Assembly: GCF_002119725.1 (NCBI RefSeq)
Contig: NZ_CP021109.1
Coordinates: forward strand, 3,410,001 to 3,474,000
From: Bordetella genomosp. 9
GTDB taxonomy: Bacteria > Pseudomonadota > Gammaproteobacteria > Burkholderiales > Burkholderiaceae_B
Length of the DNA stretch: 64,000 nt
Direction: 5' to 3'
Shown here in pieces: positions 8,014-16,057 of the stretch. The notes under the pieces were generated by a model. The model saw only the letters and a list, made by a program, of their open reading frames with translations. It was not told the DNA's origin and searched no databases. How positions within the stretch are numbered: the first letter of the stretch is position 1; each line of letters begins with the position of its first letter. The translations under genes and the position numbers were made by a program.

Positions 8014-9180
8014 TCAGCCTTCTTCGGGGATCGGAGGCGTCGGGTTCGCCGCGAGCGGCGCCGGATTCACGCTGGACGGAGAACGCCGGTGACGACGCGG
8101 CTCCGGCGCGGGCCGCAAAAGCGGCGCCTCTTCGCTTTGCGCGGCATCCGGCAGCGCGGGGGCGACGGGTTTCGCATTCGCCCGGGACACGGTCCACGAC
8201 CTGCCTCGGGGTGCCGGGACCGGCGCCGGCCCATTTTCCTCCTGCGCCTGCAGGGGCGCCGGCACCGCCGTTGGATCGTTGGCGCGATGGGTTGCTTCGC
8301 TGCCAGATGCCGGCGTGGCCGTGCTGCCGGGCGATGGTGTCGCCGGGCCGCTTGGCGACGCCACGGGTTTACGGTCGCTCGCGTGCGTGAGACGGCGTGC
8401 GGGGGAGAAAATCCGGCCCAATTGGGTCATTCGGCGCCCGATCCAGCGGATGCTGGCCCGCAGACGGTTCGGCCGGCGCGTGCCGGACTCCGCCCTCGGC
8501 TCCGTAGTGGCGCCGTACGGATGCTGGGGCGCGAACGCTTCCGGAATCGCGTCTGGCGGCGACCCTTGGTTGGAAAGCGTCCTGCTCAGGCTGCCCGGGA
8601 TCGCGGCGAACGTGGCGGTCCGATCGCGTCCGGGATGAGACTGTTCGCCGGCAAGGTGTTCCTGCAGCTCGCTGGCGAAGGTGCGTGACAGTTCGGCGGC
8701 GTCCAGCGGAGCAAAGCCCCGCCCGTCCGGTCCACCCGCAATCGCGTCGGCGCTACGCGCCACCAGGCAATTGCGCACCGCAACCAGATCGCGAAAGAAC
8801 GCCGGCGCGTGTTCGACATCCGAAGGTACACCGACCTGGGTGGCTTGCGGCCGCAGCATCTCGGCCTTCAAACGGACAACGGCGCTTTCCTGCATAGGCG
8901 GCGTCCCGGCGCCGCCCTGCATATCCGTTTCCAGCGCGACCGCTGGGACCGAGCCGCGCGCCGCAAGATCCCGAAGTTCGGCCAGCAACTGCCGGCCGAT
9001 CGGCGTTCGTTCGATTCGCTGCAATAGGTGGCCGATTTGTTGGCGGTGCGCCTGCGCGCCCGTCGTGACGAGGGCGGACAGGCGTCCATCGAATTCGTCC
9101 AGACCGGGGCGCGGCGGGATCTCGGGCGGGACGGGGGAAAGCGGCGTCAGGGGCCGGGCTTCCTGACTGATGATTGGCAT
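8014..9180 (-). CDS. putative type III effector-like protein, degenerate M91 (NleD/HopH/XopG) peptidase
   Basis: 388 residues in three parts. Residues 1-26 are Pro/Ser-rich. Residues 30-215 resemble the M91 effector peptidases: a helix ending RIERTPIGRQLLAEL (55-69), a strand VALETDM (81-87), SAVVRLKAEM (99-108), then PAFFRDLVAVRN (126-137) at the place where active members have the HExxH zinc helix (for example HELVHAR in HopH1). Here it reads RDLVA (130-134), so both histidines and the glutamate are absent. Residues 230-388 are basic, then Pro/Ala/Ser-rich and disordered. A good AGGAGG precedes the ATG at 9180, and the start overlaps the preceding small gene. The family call is by eye and should be treated as a hypothesis. 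Confidence 0.5.
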   Translation of the reverse strand: MPIISQEARPLTPLSPVPPEIPPRPGLDEFDGRLSALVTTGAQAHRQQIGHLLQRIERTPIGRQLLAELRDLAARGSVPAVALETDMQGGAGTPPMQESAVVRLKAEMLRPQATQVGVPSDVEHAPAFFRDLVAVRNCLVARSADAIAGGPDGRGFAPLDAAELSRTFASELQEHLAGEQSHPGRDRTATFAAIPGSLSRTLSNQGSPPDAIPEAFAPQHPYGATTEPRAESGTRRPNRLRASIRWIGRRMTQLGRIFSPARRLTHASDRKPVASPSGPATPSPGSTATPASGSEATHRANDPTAVPAPLQAQEENGPAPVPAPRGRSWTVSRANAKPVAPALPDAAQSEEAPLLRPAPEPRRHRRSPSSVNPAPLAANPTPPIPEEG

Positions 9181-9398
9181 GATTTCTCCTCCTTGTCAGA
9201 GGGCAACGAGCCCTCGGACGGATTCGTGGAGCAATCAGGCGCTACGTTCCGATATTGCTGTAGGAGTTGGACGATCCGTTCCGTGTTGGCGTTCGCAATG
9301 GTCTCCAGAGGATGGGAACCGGTGCGAGACCGTGTCCCCGCAGGGACGTTGGGAAACGCTTCAATAGCGCCGTCACCGGCAACGCGGGAAATCGTCAT
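9147..9398 (-). CDS. small hypothetical protein upstream of the effector-like gene
   Basis: 83 residues beginning MTISRVAGDGAIEAFPNVPAG. The start at 9398 is fixed by GAAGGAGG five bases upstream, better than the in-frame start at 9605. It contains an amphipathic helix (HPLETIANANTERIVQLLQQY) and a polar, Ser/Glu-rich tail. No cysteine-rich or membrane segment. It overlaps the next gene by 34 bases in another frame, so the two are probably translated together. It might be a secreted partner or chaperone, but nothing in the sequence proves it. Less GC-biased than its surroundings. Confidence 0.6.
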   Translation of the reverse strand: MTISRVAGDGAIEAFPNVPAGTRSRTGSHPLETIANANTERIVQLLQQYRNVAPDCSTNPSEGSLPSDKEEKSCQSSVRKPGP

Positions 9399-9606
9399 GG
9401 ATGCCTCCTTCAGGCCTGTAGGAAAAATCGCAAGGCTGAGTTCAAGGCGGCAAGCAAAGCGTTCCAGCGCGTGCGGTATCGCGCCCTGGAAATCGTCCTT
9501 ATCCCGCGGCTCTCTCGTTACGGGATCATTTGGGTGGCGTCGGCCCACGCTATATGGCGATTCGAAATGGATTCCGGAAAGCGGGGCAGCGGGCGGTGAA
9601 AACAAA

Positions 9607-9637
9607 AAAGGCGCTTCGGATTTTCCGCAAGCGCCTG
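9607..9637 (-). terminator. Rho-independent terminator downstream of tRNA-His
   Basis: Read on the minus strand: a stem of about 12 bp (AGGCGCTTGCGGA with TCCGAAGCGCCT, one mismatch), a three-base loop, then TTTTTT. It lies 18 bases after the 3' end of tRNA-His and would stop that transcript before the effector-like pair. Confidence 0.85.
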
Positions 9638-9654
9638 ATTCGCAATGAGTTTAA

Positions 9655-9731
9655 TGGGGTGGCTGATGGGACTCGAACCCACGACAACCGGAATCACAAT
9701 CCGGGACTCTACCAACTGAGCTACAGCCACC
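9655..9731 (-). tRNA. tRNA-His (GTG anticodon)
   Basis: Full cloverleaf with the extra 5' G(-1) opposite C73 that marks tRNA-His, D-arm TAGCTCAGTTGGTAGAG, anticodon loop TTGTGAT, T-arm GTTCGAGTC, and encoded CCA. Very close to the E. coli tRNA-His sequence. The effector-like pair lies directly downstream, which fits a tRNA-linked insertion. Confidence 0.97.
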
Positions 9732-9886
9732 GCAGCAAAGAAGCGAGATTCTAACAGGTTCGGCGCCGGAGTTTCAAGCCGGGCCGGCATGGCGGCCGGC
9801 TGCCTTGGTATTCTCCCGGCTTGGCGGATCCCGGACGGGGCCGGCCAAGCCTCTGCAACTCGCCCGGCTAATGCATACCTAAAACC

Positions 9887-11344
9887 ATGCGCGAACTGCA
9901 CCAGCTTTTGCAAGACTATTGGCCTCACATCATCTTCACGGTGAGCCTGGTGGCCGGGGCCGGCGCCGCCGTCCATGCCGCCATGACCAAGCAGGATGTG
10001 CGCGCCGCCATCGGCTGGGTCGGCGTGACGCTGTTCTCGCCGCTGTTCGGCGCGGCCGCCTATTTCGTGGCGGGCGTCAACCGCATCCGCATTACGCGGG
10101 TGTCGCAGTTGCGTGACGAGGCCATGGTGGCCTACGCGCGCGAGACCTGGGCCCCGCATCCGGACGTCGTCCCGCTGTCCGGGCCGCAGTTCGCGTCGAT
10201 GAAGGTCCTTGCCGACAAGATCAGCCATTTCCAATTGCTGGGCGGCAACGCGGTGCACCCCCTGGATGGCGGCGACGAAGCCTATCCCGCCATGCTGCAG
10301 GCCATCCGGCAGGCGCGCTACACCGTGGCGCTGCAGACCTATATCTTCGACAACGACCCGATCGGGCGCGAGGTGGCGCAGGCGCTGATCGAGGCGCACC
10401 AGCGCGGCGTGCAGGTGCGCGTGCTGATCGACGCCGTGGGATCGCACTATTCACGGCCCCCGATCGTGCGGATGCTGAAGAAAGGCGGGGTGCCGACGGC
10501 GCGCTTCATGACCAACCCCCTGGGCGTTCTGCGCATGCCATACGCCAACCTGCGCAGCCACCGCAAGATCCTGGTGGTGGATGGCCGGATCGGGTTTTCC
10601 GGCGGCATGAACATCCGCGCCGCTTTCGTCAGCGCGCTGGCCCGCGAGGAGACCAATCGGGATACGCACTTCCGCTACGAGGGCCCCGTCGTGACGCAGC
10701 TGCTCTCGGTGTTCGCGCACGATTGGGACTTCACCACGGGCGAATCGCTGGCGGGCAGCCTGTGGTTCAACCATGCCAACGGCGTGCCGGCGGGCAATGC
10801 CGCGGTCCGCTGCGTACCTTCGGGGCCCGATCGATCCATCGGCAGCACGCACAACATGCTGCTCGGCGCCTTGGCGGTGGCGCAGCACCATGTGCGCATC
10901 CAGTCGCCCTACTTCCTGCCGGACCAGACTTTGATCGGCGCGCTGGCGACGGCGGCCCGGCGCGGGGTACGCGTGGACATCGTCATTCCCGGGCGCAACA
11001 ACCTGCGCCTGGTCGACTACGCGATGACGGCGCAGCTGGACCAGGTGATCCGCTGCGGTTGCCGGGTCTGGCGCACCACAGGCATGTTCGACCATTCGAA
11101 ACTGATGACGGTGGATGACGCGTGGTCGTACGCCGGCTCGTCCAACCTGGATCCGCGCAGCCTGCGCCTGAATTTCGAGCTGGACACCGAGATCTACGAT
11201 CGGGCGACGGCCAGGTGGATCGGGGAACGCATCGACGCCGCCATAGCGTCGGCCACGCCGCAGACCCTGGAGACGCTGCACGCCATGCCTTTTCTGAAGC
11301 GGCTGCGCAACAAGATCATCTGGCTGGCCACGCCTTACCTGTAG
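9887..11344 (+). CDS. cls: cardiolipin synthase (phospholipase D family)
   Basis: 485-residue membrane enzyme that joins two phosphatidylglycerols to cardiolipin. Two N-terminal membrane segments (about 10-35 and 40-62), then two PLD domains. The first HKD motif is HRKILVVDG at about 225-233 and the second HSKLMTVDD at about 405-413, each followed by the conserved Gly/Ser-Asn pattern (SGGMN; AGSSNLDPRS). Length and order match bacterial Cls. It stands alone; about 390 noncoding bases separate it from the nitrate operon. Which of the Cls paralogues (ClsA/B) it corresponds to is not settled here. Confidence 0.95.
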   Translation: MRELHQLLQDYWPHIIFTVSLVAGAGAAVHAAMTKQDVRAAIGWVGVTLFSPLFGAAAYFVAGVNRIRITRVSQLRDEAMVAYARETWAPHPDVVPLSGPQFASMKVLADKISHFQLLGGNAVHPLDGGDEAYPAMLQAIRQARYTVALQTYIFDNDPIGREVAQALIEAHQRGVQVRVLIDAVGSHYSRPPIVRMLKKGGVPTARFMTNPLGVLRMPYANLRSHRKILVVDGRIGFSGGMNIRAAFVSALAREETNRDTHFRYEGPVVTQLLSVFAHDWDFTTGESLAGSLWFNHANGVPAGNAAVRCVPSGPDRSIGSTHNMLLGALAVAQHHVRIQSPYFLPDQTLIGALATAARRGVRVDIVIPGRNNLRLVDYAMTAQLDQVIRCGCRVWRTTGMFDHSKLMTVDDAWSYAGSSNLDPRSLRLNFELDTEIYDRATARWIGERIDAAIASATPQTLETLHAMPFLKRLRNKIIWLATPYL

Positions 11345-11426
11345 CGCCGTCGGGACCCCGAAGACGACGCGCATTCAGTAAAGACCCGGCGCGCCCCGGT
11401 ACCGCGATCCGATGCCTGCTCCTTGT

Positions 11427-11443
11427 TGCACCGCAATGGCGCA
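11427..11443. promoter_or_regulatory. NtrC-like enhancer site 1
   Basis: TGCACC-GCAAT-GGCGCA matches the NtrC dyad TGCACC-N5-GGTGCA with one mismatch. It lies about 155-165 bases upstream of the sigma-54 promoter of the nitrate operon, the usual distance for an NtrC enhancer. Confidence 0.55.
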
Positions 11444-11457
11444 ACATCGCGCCCGCC

Positions 11458-11474
11458 TGCACCATCACGCGGCA
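11458..11474. promoter_or_regulatory. NtrC-like enhancer site 2 (weaker)
   Basis: TGCACC-ATCAC-GCGGCA: a perfect left half-site and a poor right half. Its centre is 31 bases (three helical turns) from the centre of the first site, so two dimers would sit on the same face of the DNA. Confidence 0.4.
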
Positions 11475-11594
11475 GCCCGGCAGCCCCCACCCTGCCGGCC
11501 GGCCCGGCGAAATGCGCCCCGGCGTCTTCGACCGGGCCTTGAAAACCCGGTAAAACCGCCGCTTCGCCCAAAGTACCGGTAGCGCCCGGGAAAT

Positions 11595-11609
11595 TGGCAT
11601 ACCTATTGC
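11595..11609 (+). promoter_or_regulatory. sigma-54 promoter of the nitrate-assimilation operon
   Basis: TGGCATACCTATTGC keeps the invariant GG and GC of the -24/-12 consensus at exact spacing (TGGCA-N6-TTGC). Transcription would begin near 11621, giving a leader of about 114 bases before the nrtA start. Confidence 0.75.
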
Positions 11610-11621
11610 TTTGATGAAAGT

Positions 11622-11677
11622 GCGGGCCATGGGCGGCTCGCGAGCCGCGCAGGCGGCGATTGGAACAACGACGTTCC
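11622..11677 (+). promoter_or_regulatory. ANTAR-type (NasR/NasT) antiterminator leader RNA, hairpins P1 and P2
   Basis: P1 has stem GCGGGCC (11622-11628) and GGCTCGC (11635-11641) around the six-base loop ATGGGC. P2 has stem GGAAC (11662-11666) and GTTCC (11673-11677) around the six-base loop AACGAC. Both loops have A at position 1 and G at position 4, the hallmark of RNAs bound by ANTAR-domain proteins such as NasR and NasT. The 3' half of P2 is also the 5' arm of the terminator that follows, so P2 and terminator exclude each other. A competing palindrome (11634-11647) could disrupt P1. No nasS/nasT gene is in the window. Confidence 0.75.
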
Positions 11678-11719
11678 GCACGCACGGGAAACCGCCGGGC
11701 GCGCGGGACGTTTTTTTTT
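11671..11719 (+). terminator. leader terminator before nrtA
   Basis: 5' arm 11671-11683 pairs with 11699-11711 in 12 of 13 positions (one G-T pair, one A-C mismatch), with a 15-base loop and nine Ts (11711-11719). It ends the leader only 16 bases before the nrtA start codon, so it must be read through for expression. It shares bases 11671-11677 with hairpin P2. Confidence 0.85.
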
Positions 11720-11734
11720 GCCTGGAGCGACCGA

Positions 11735-13033
11735 ATGAAGCGCAACGCACGTCCGCAGCATCCGATACCCCCCGCGACGGCGGAACCGGCCAACCGCGAG
11801 CGGCGCCGCCTGATCGGCATGGCTGCCCGCGGCGCGGCCGGGGCGGCCATGCTGGCCGCGCTGGATCCCGGCGTGCGCGCGGGCGCCTGGGCCGCAGGCT
11901 CCGACGCGCCGGAAAAGACCGAAGTGAAGATCGGCTTCATCCCGCTGACCGACTGTTCTTCCATCGTCATGGCGTCGGTACTGGGCCTGGACAAGAAGCA
12001 CGGCGTGAAGATCGTTCCATCCAAGGAGGCATCCTGGGCCGGCGTGCGCGACAAGCTGGTGAACGGAGAACTGGACCTTGCGCACGTGCTGTACGGCCTG
12101 GTCTACGGCGTGCACCTGGGCATAGGCGGGCCGAAGAAGGACATGGCGGTGCTCATGGGCCTGAACCAGAACGGCCAGGCCATATCGCTTTCGCAGCAGT
12201 TGAAGGAAGCAGGCGTCACGGACGGCCCTTCGCTGGCGCGGATCATGCGGACGCAGAAGCGCGATTACACCTTTGCACAGACCTTTCCCACCGGCACGCA
12301 CGCCATGTGGCTGTACTACTGGCTGGCGGCGCATGGCGTACATCCGCTGCGCGATGCGAAAGCGATAACGGTGCCGCCGCCGCAGATGGTCGCCAACATG
12401 CGCATCGGCAACATGGACGGCTTCTGCGTCGGCGAGCCCTGGAACGCCCGCACCATCATGGACAAGGTCGGCTTCACCGCGGCAACCACGCAGGATATCT
12501 GGGCCGACCATCCGGAGAAAGTGCTGGGCGCCACGGCCGACTTCGTAGCGCGGTATCCCAACACGGCGCGCGCGGTGACCGCGGCCGTGCTGGAAGCCGG
12601 CCGGTGGATCGACGCCTCGCCCGAAAACCGCCGCAAGACCGCCGAAACGGTGGCCGCCAAGTCCTACATCAACACCGACGTGAACGTCATCGCCGGCCGG
12701 ATGCTCGGCACGTATGACAACGGCCTGGGCAAGACCTGGGATGATGCGCACGCCATGCGCTTCTTCAACGACGGGGCAGTGAATTTTCCCTATTTGAGCG
12801 ACGGCATGTGGTTTCTGACCCAGCACAAGCGATGGGGACTGTTGCCCGATCATCCGGACTACCTGGCCGTGGCAAGACAGGTGAATCGCATCGACGTCTA
12901 CAAGCAGGCAGCCGCGGCGCTGGGCGTATCGCTGCCGGCTGGCGAGATGCGTTCCGCGACGCTGATGGACGGCAAGGTCTGGGACGGCAGCCATCCCGCC
13001 GCCTACGCGGACGGCTTCGACGTGAAGGTTTGA
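11735..13033 (+). CDS. nrtA: nitrate ABC transporter substrate-binding protein (NrtA/CmpA family)
   Basis: 432 residues, periplasmic binding protein for nitrate. The start at 11735 follows GGAG eight bases upstream and the leader terminator; the reading frame is open further up but lies in the leader. The N-terminus carries a twin-arginine type signal (RERRRLIGMAARGAAGAAML) ending near residue 50, then VKIGFIPLTDCSSIVMAS, NGFCVGEPWN-like DGFCVGEPWNA and DIWADHPEKVLG, all typical of NrtA/NasF. First gene of the operon nrtA-nrtB-nrtD-FAD reductase-nasA-cobA. Confidence 0.93.
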   Translation: MKRNARPQHPIPPATAEPANRERRRLIGMAARGAAGAAMLAALDPGVRAGAWAAGSDAPEKTEVKIGFIPLTDCSSIVMASVLGLDKKHGVKIVPSKEASWAGVRDKLVNGELDLAHVLYGLVYGVHLGIGGPKKDMAVLMGLNQNGQAISLSQQLKEAGVTDGPSLARIMRTQKRDYTFAQTFPTGTHAMWLYYWLAAHGVHPLRDAKAITVPPPQMVANMRIGNMDGFCVGEPWNARTIMDKVGFTAATTQDIWADHPEKVLGATADFVARYPNTARAVTAAVLEAGRWIDASPENRRKTAETVAAKSYINTDVNVIAGRMLGTYDNGLGKTWDDAHAMRFFNDGAVNFPYLSDGMWFLTQHKRWGLLPDHPDYLAVARQVNRIDVYKQAAAALGVSLPAGEMRSATLMDGKVWDGSHPAAYADGFDVKV

Positions 13034-13043
13034 GGAGGCCGCC

Positions 13044-13880
13044 ATGCAAAGACCTATTTCCCCTGCCGCGCCGGCTATCCCTGCTGCGCGTCCAGGGCGC
13101 CTCGATGGCGCCGTGCAGTCCGTGTTGCGGCTGCTGGCCGGGCCCGCCGCCGGTCTCGCGGTTCTGGTGCTGGTCTGGCAGACCGTGTCCCTGCTCGCTC
13201 CCGCAATCCCGACGCCCGGGCGCACCTGGGAAGCAGCCGTCGCGCTGTTCGCGCACCCTTTCTACGACAACGGTCCCAACGACCAGGGCATAGGCTGGAA
13301 TGTCCTGGCCTCGCTCGCTCGCGTGGCGTCCGGCTTCGGCCTGGCCGCGCTGGCGGGTATCCCGCTGGGCTTCGCCATTGGACGGTCGCGCGGCCTGAAC
13401 GCCATGCTGTCGCCGTTGATCAGCCTGTTGCGCCCGGTGTCGCCGCTGGCCTGGCTGCCACTGGGCCTGCTGCTGTTCAAGGCCGCCAACCCGGCGGCGG
13501 TGTGGACGATCTTCATCTGCTCGATCTGGCCGATGATCCTGAACACGGCCGCCGGCGTGGCGCGCGTCCCGCAGGACTACCTGAATGTGGCCCGGGTATT
13601 GGATCTGTCCGGATGGAAGGTGCTGACCAAGGTCCTGCTGCCGGCGGCGCTTCCGCACGTCCTGACCGGCGTGCGTCTGTCCATCGGCACGGCATGGCTG
13701 GTCATCGTCGCTGCCGAAATGCTGACGGGCGGCACGGGTATCGGCTTCTGGCTGTGGGACGAATGGAACAACCTGAAGGTCGAGCACATCGTGATCGCGA
13801 TCTTCGTCATCGGCGTGGTCGGCCTGCTGCTGGACGTGCTGCTGATGCAGCTGGCGCGGCGCTTTGCCTACGAGGAGTGA
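13044..13880 (+). CDS. nrtB: nitrate ABC transporter permease
   Basis: 278-residue inner-membrane permease of the NrtB/SsuC type with about six membrane segments. The EAA loop, which contacts the ATPase, is visible as YLNVARVLDLSGWKVLTKVLLPAALPHV in the 180-205 region. Conserved GFGLAALAGIPLGFAIG and the C-terminal GFWLWDEWNNLKVEHI agree with NrtB. It starts 10 bases after nrtA and ends 3 bases before the ATPase gene, so the three form a transporter unit. Confidence 0.93.
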   Translation: MQRPISPAAPAIPAARPGRLDGAVQSVLRLLAGPAAGLAVLVLVWQTVSLLAPAIPTPGRTWEAAVALFAHPFYDNGPNDQGIGWNVLASLARVASGFGLAALAGIPLGFAIGRSRGLNAMLSPLISLLRPVSPLAWLPLGLLLFKAANPAAVWTIFICSIWPMILNTAAGVARVPQDYLNVARVLDLSGWKVLTKVLLPAALPHVLTGVRLSIGTAWLVIVAAEMLTGGTGIGFWLWDEWNNLKVEHIVIAIFVIGVVGLLLDVLLMQLARRFAYEE

Positions 13881-13883
13881 GCC

Positions 13884-14813
13884 ATGGACAAATTCGTACG
13901 CATCGAAGGCGTGGGGCAGGTGTTCCAGACACGCAAGGGCCCGTACGTCGCGCTGCGCGACATCGACCTGACGGTGGCGCAGGGAGAATTCATCGCACTG
14001 ATCGGCCATTCCGGCTGCGGCAAATCCACACTGCTCAACCTGGTCGCGGGGCTGACCAGGCCGACGTCCGGCGTGCTGCTTTGCGCGGAAAAGGAGATCG
14101 CGGGACCGGGGCCCGAACGGGCGGTCGTCTTCCAGAACCACTCGCTGCTGCCCTGGCTGACCTGCCTGCAGAACGTTCATCTGGCCGTCGAACGCGTCTT
14201 CGGCGGCCGCGAAACGCGCGCACAGCTTGCGCGGCGGGCCCACGCCGCGCTGGAGCTGGTCGGGCTGGCGCACGCCGGGTCCCGCCTGCCGCGCGAAATT
14301 TCCGGCGGCATGAAGCAGCGCGTCGGCATCGCGCGGGCCCTTGCCATGGAGCCCAAGGTGCTTCTGATGGACGAGCCGTTCGGCGCGCTCGATGCCCTGA
14401 CGCGCGCCCACCTGCAGGACGAACTGCTGAAGATCGTCGCGCAGACGCGCACCACCGCCATGATGGTCACGCATGATGTCGATGAGGCCGTGCTGCTGTC
14501 CGATCGCATCGTCATGCTGACCAACGGGCCTGCCGCGACCATAGGGCAGGTGCTCGACGTGCCTTTGCCGAGGCCCCGCGACCGTCTGTCGCTGGCCAAC
14601 GACGCCCGCTATCTGGCATGCCGGGCGGCGGTCATCGATTTCCTGCATCGCCGCTACGCCCAGCCGGCGCAGCAGGAATCGCATTCGCAAAAGGCCGCCG
14701 TGGCGCCATCTCCGGCGGCGGCAATGCCGCCGGACAAGCCGGCAATGCGAACGCCGCTGCGGCCGCAGACGCCTCACGCCGCCGATCGCGCCTCGGCGCG
14801 CGGCGCGGCCTGA
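13884..14813 (+). CDS. nrtD: nitrate ABC transporter ATP-binding protein
   Basis: 309 residues. Walker [10 protein letters not shown] (about 44-52), Q-loop [12 protein letters not shown], signature [10 protein letters not shown] (about 143-152), Walker [16 protein letters not shown] and the H-loop [10 protein letters not shown] are all present. The last ~50 residues are an Ala/Pro-rich tail with no counterpart in the ATPase fold. It is the single-domain NrtD type; no NrtC with a fused binding-protein domain is seen. Ends 21 bases before the FAD reductase gene. Confidence 0.92.
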   Translation: MDKFVRIEGVGQVFQTRKGPYVALRDIDLTVAQGEFIALIGHSGCGKSTLLNLVAGLTRPTSGVLLCAEKEIAGPGPERAVVFQNHSLLPWLTCLQNVHLAVERVFGGRETRAQLARRAHAALELVGLAHAGSRLPREISGGMKQRVGIARALAMEPKVLLMDEPFGALDALTRAHLQDELLKIVAQTRTTAMMVTHDVDEAVLLSDRIVMLTNGPAATIGQVLDVPLPRPRDRLSLANDARYLACRAAVIDFLHRRYAQPAQQESHSQKAAVAPSPAAAMPPDKPAMRTPLRPQTPHAADRASARGAA

Positions 14814-14834
14814 TTACCGCCGCCGGAGACCGAT

Positions 14835-16055
14835 ATGGATAAACCCAGACTGGTGATCGTGGGCAACGGCATGGCCGCCACGCGGACGCTCGAAGAACTG
14901 CTGACCCTCGATCCCGATCTGTACGACATCTCCGTGATCGGCGCGGAGCCCTGCCCTGCCTACAACCGCATCCTGCTGTCGCCGGTCCTGAGCGGCGAAC
15001 AGAGCCTGCGCGACATCGTGCTTTGCGACGAGGACTGGTATGCGCGGCGCGGCATCAGGCTGTTGCTGGGCCGCACCGTCACGCGCATCGACCGCGCGCG
15101 CCGGCGTGTGCTTGCCGACGACGGTACGCAGCTGCCCTACGACCGGCTGCTGCTGGCCGTCGGCTCGCGTCCGGTCGTCCTTCCGGTTCCAGGCAAGGAT
15201 CTCGATGGCGTGGTCACCTTCCGCGACATCCAGGACGTGAACCGCATGATCGCGGCGGCCGCGACGCATCGGCGCGCCGTTGTGATCGGCGGCGGCCTGC
15301 TGGGGCTGGAAGCCGCCAACGGCCTGGCGGCGCGGGGAATGGCGGTTTCCGTGGCCCACCTGGCCGAGACGCTGCTGGACCGCCAGCTCGATGCGGGCGC
15401 TGCCGGCCTGCTCCGGCGCAACCTTGAATCCCGCGGGCTGACATTCCTGATGGCCCGGCAGACCGCCGCCATCGTGGGCGACGATGCGGGCCGCGTGCGC
15501 GCGGTCCGCTTCGCCGACGGCAGCGAGGTCGCGGCCGATCTGGTAGTCATGGCGGTCGGCATCCGGCCCAACGCCGCGCTGGCCGAGGACGCCGGGCTGT
15601 ACGTGGACCGCGGCATCGTCGTCAGCGACACCATGCAGACCTACGATCCGTGCATTTACGCGGTGGGCGAATGCGTCCGCCACCGGGGCGTGGCCTACGG
15701 CCTGGTGGCGCCGATTTTCGAGCAGGCGCGCGTCGCCGCCAATCATCTGGCACGGCACGGCATCGGCCGCTACGCGGGCAGCATCGCGGCGACCCGGCTG
15801 AAGGTCACCGGCATCGAACTGTTTTCGGCCGGCGACTTCGCCGGCGCGCCCGGCACGCAGAGCATCACCCTGAGCGACACGCCGGGAAATGTCTACCGGA
15901 AGCTGGTGGTCAAGGACGACAAGCTGGTCGGCGCCTGCCTGTACGGCGATACCGCGGACGGCGCCTGGTATCTGCGTCTGATCCAGGAAGCCAGGCCGGT
16001 GGCGGACATTCGCGACCGGCTCATCCTGGGCCAGGCCGGCAACGCGGAGGCCTGA
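14835..16055 (+). CDS. FAD/NAD(P)-dependent reductase of assimilatory nitrate reductase (NirB N-terminal-like)
   Basis: 406 residues. FAD-binding LVIVGNGMAA near the N-terminus, NADH-binding AVVIGGGLLGLEAANGL at about 150-166, and a C-terminal dimer region (TRLKVTGIELFSAGDF) match the first half of NirB and the stand-alone NasC/NasB electron-transfer subunits. In this operon it most likely passes electrons from NADH to NasA. It lacks the Fe-S and siroheme domains of a full nitrite reductase. Three bases separate its stop from the nasA start. Confidence 0.88.
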   Translation: MDKPRLVIVGNGMAATRTLEELLTLDPDLYDISVIGAEPCPAYNRILLSPVLSGEQSLRDIVLCDEDWYARRGIRLLLGRTVTRIDRARRRVLADDGTQLPYDRLLLAVGSRPVVLPVPGKDLDGVVTFRDIQDVNRMIAAAATHRRAVVIGGGLLGLEAANGLAARGMAVSVAHLAETLLDRQLDAGAAGLLRRNLESRGLTFLMARQTAAIVGDDAGRVRAVRFADGSEVAADLVVMAVGIRPNAALAEDAGLYVDRGIVVSDTMQTYDPCIYAVGECVRHRGVAYGLVAPIFEQARVAANHLARHGIGRYAGSIAATRLKVTGIELFSAGDFAGAPGTQSITLSDTPGNVYRKLVVKDDKLVGACLYGDTADGAWYLRLIQEARPVADIRDRLILGQAGNAEA

Positions 16056-16057
16056 TC

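Noticed and set aside
9399..9660. hrp-box or PIP-box promoter before the effector-like pair
   Set aside because: Looked for GGAACC-N15/16-CCAC and TTCG-N16-TTCG patterns on the minus strand; only poor, wrongly spaced matches found.
9530..9754. 74-residue ORF over tRNA-His
   Set aside because: It is the antisense of the tRNA gene and its terminator.
12765..14777. 670-residue minus-strand open frame across the nitrate transporter genes
   Set aside because: Lies opposite nrtB and nrtD, has no domain, and is Arg/Gln-rich as expected for an antisense frame in GC-rich DNA.
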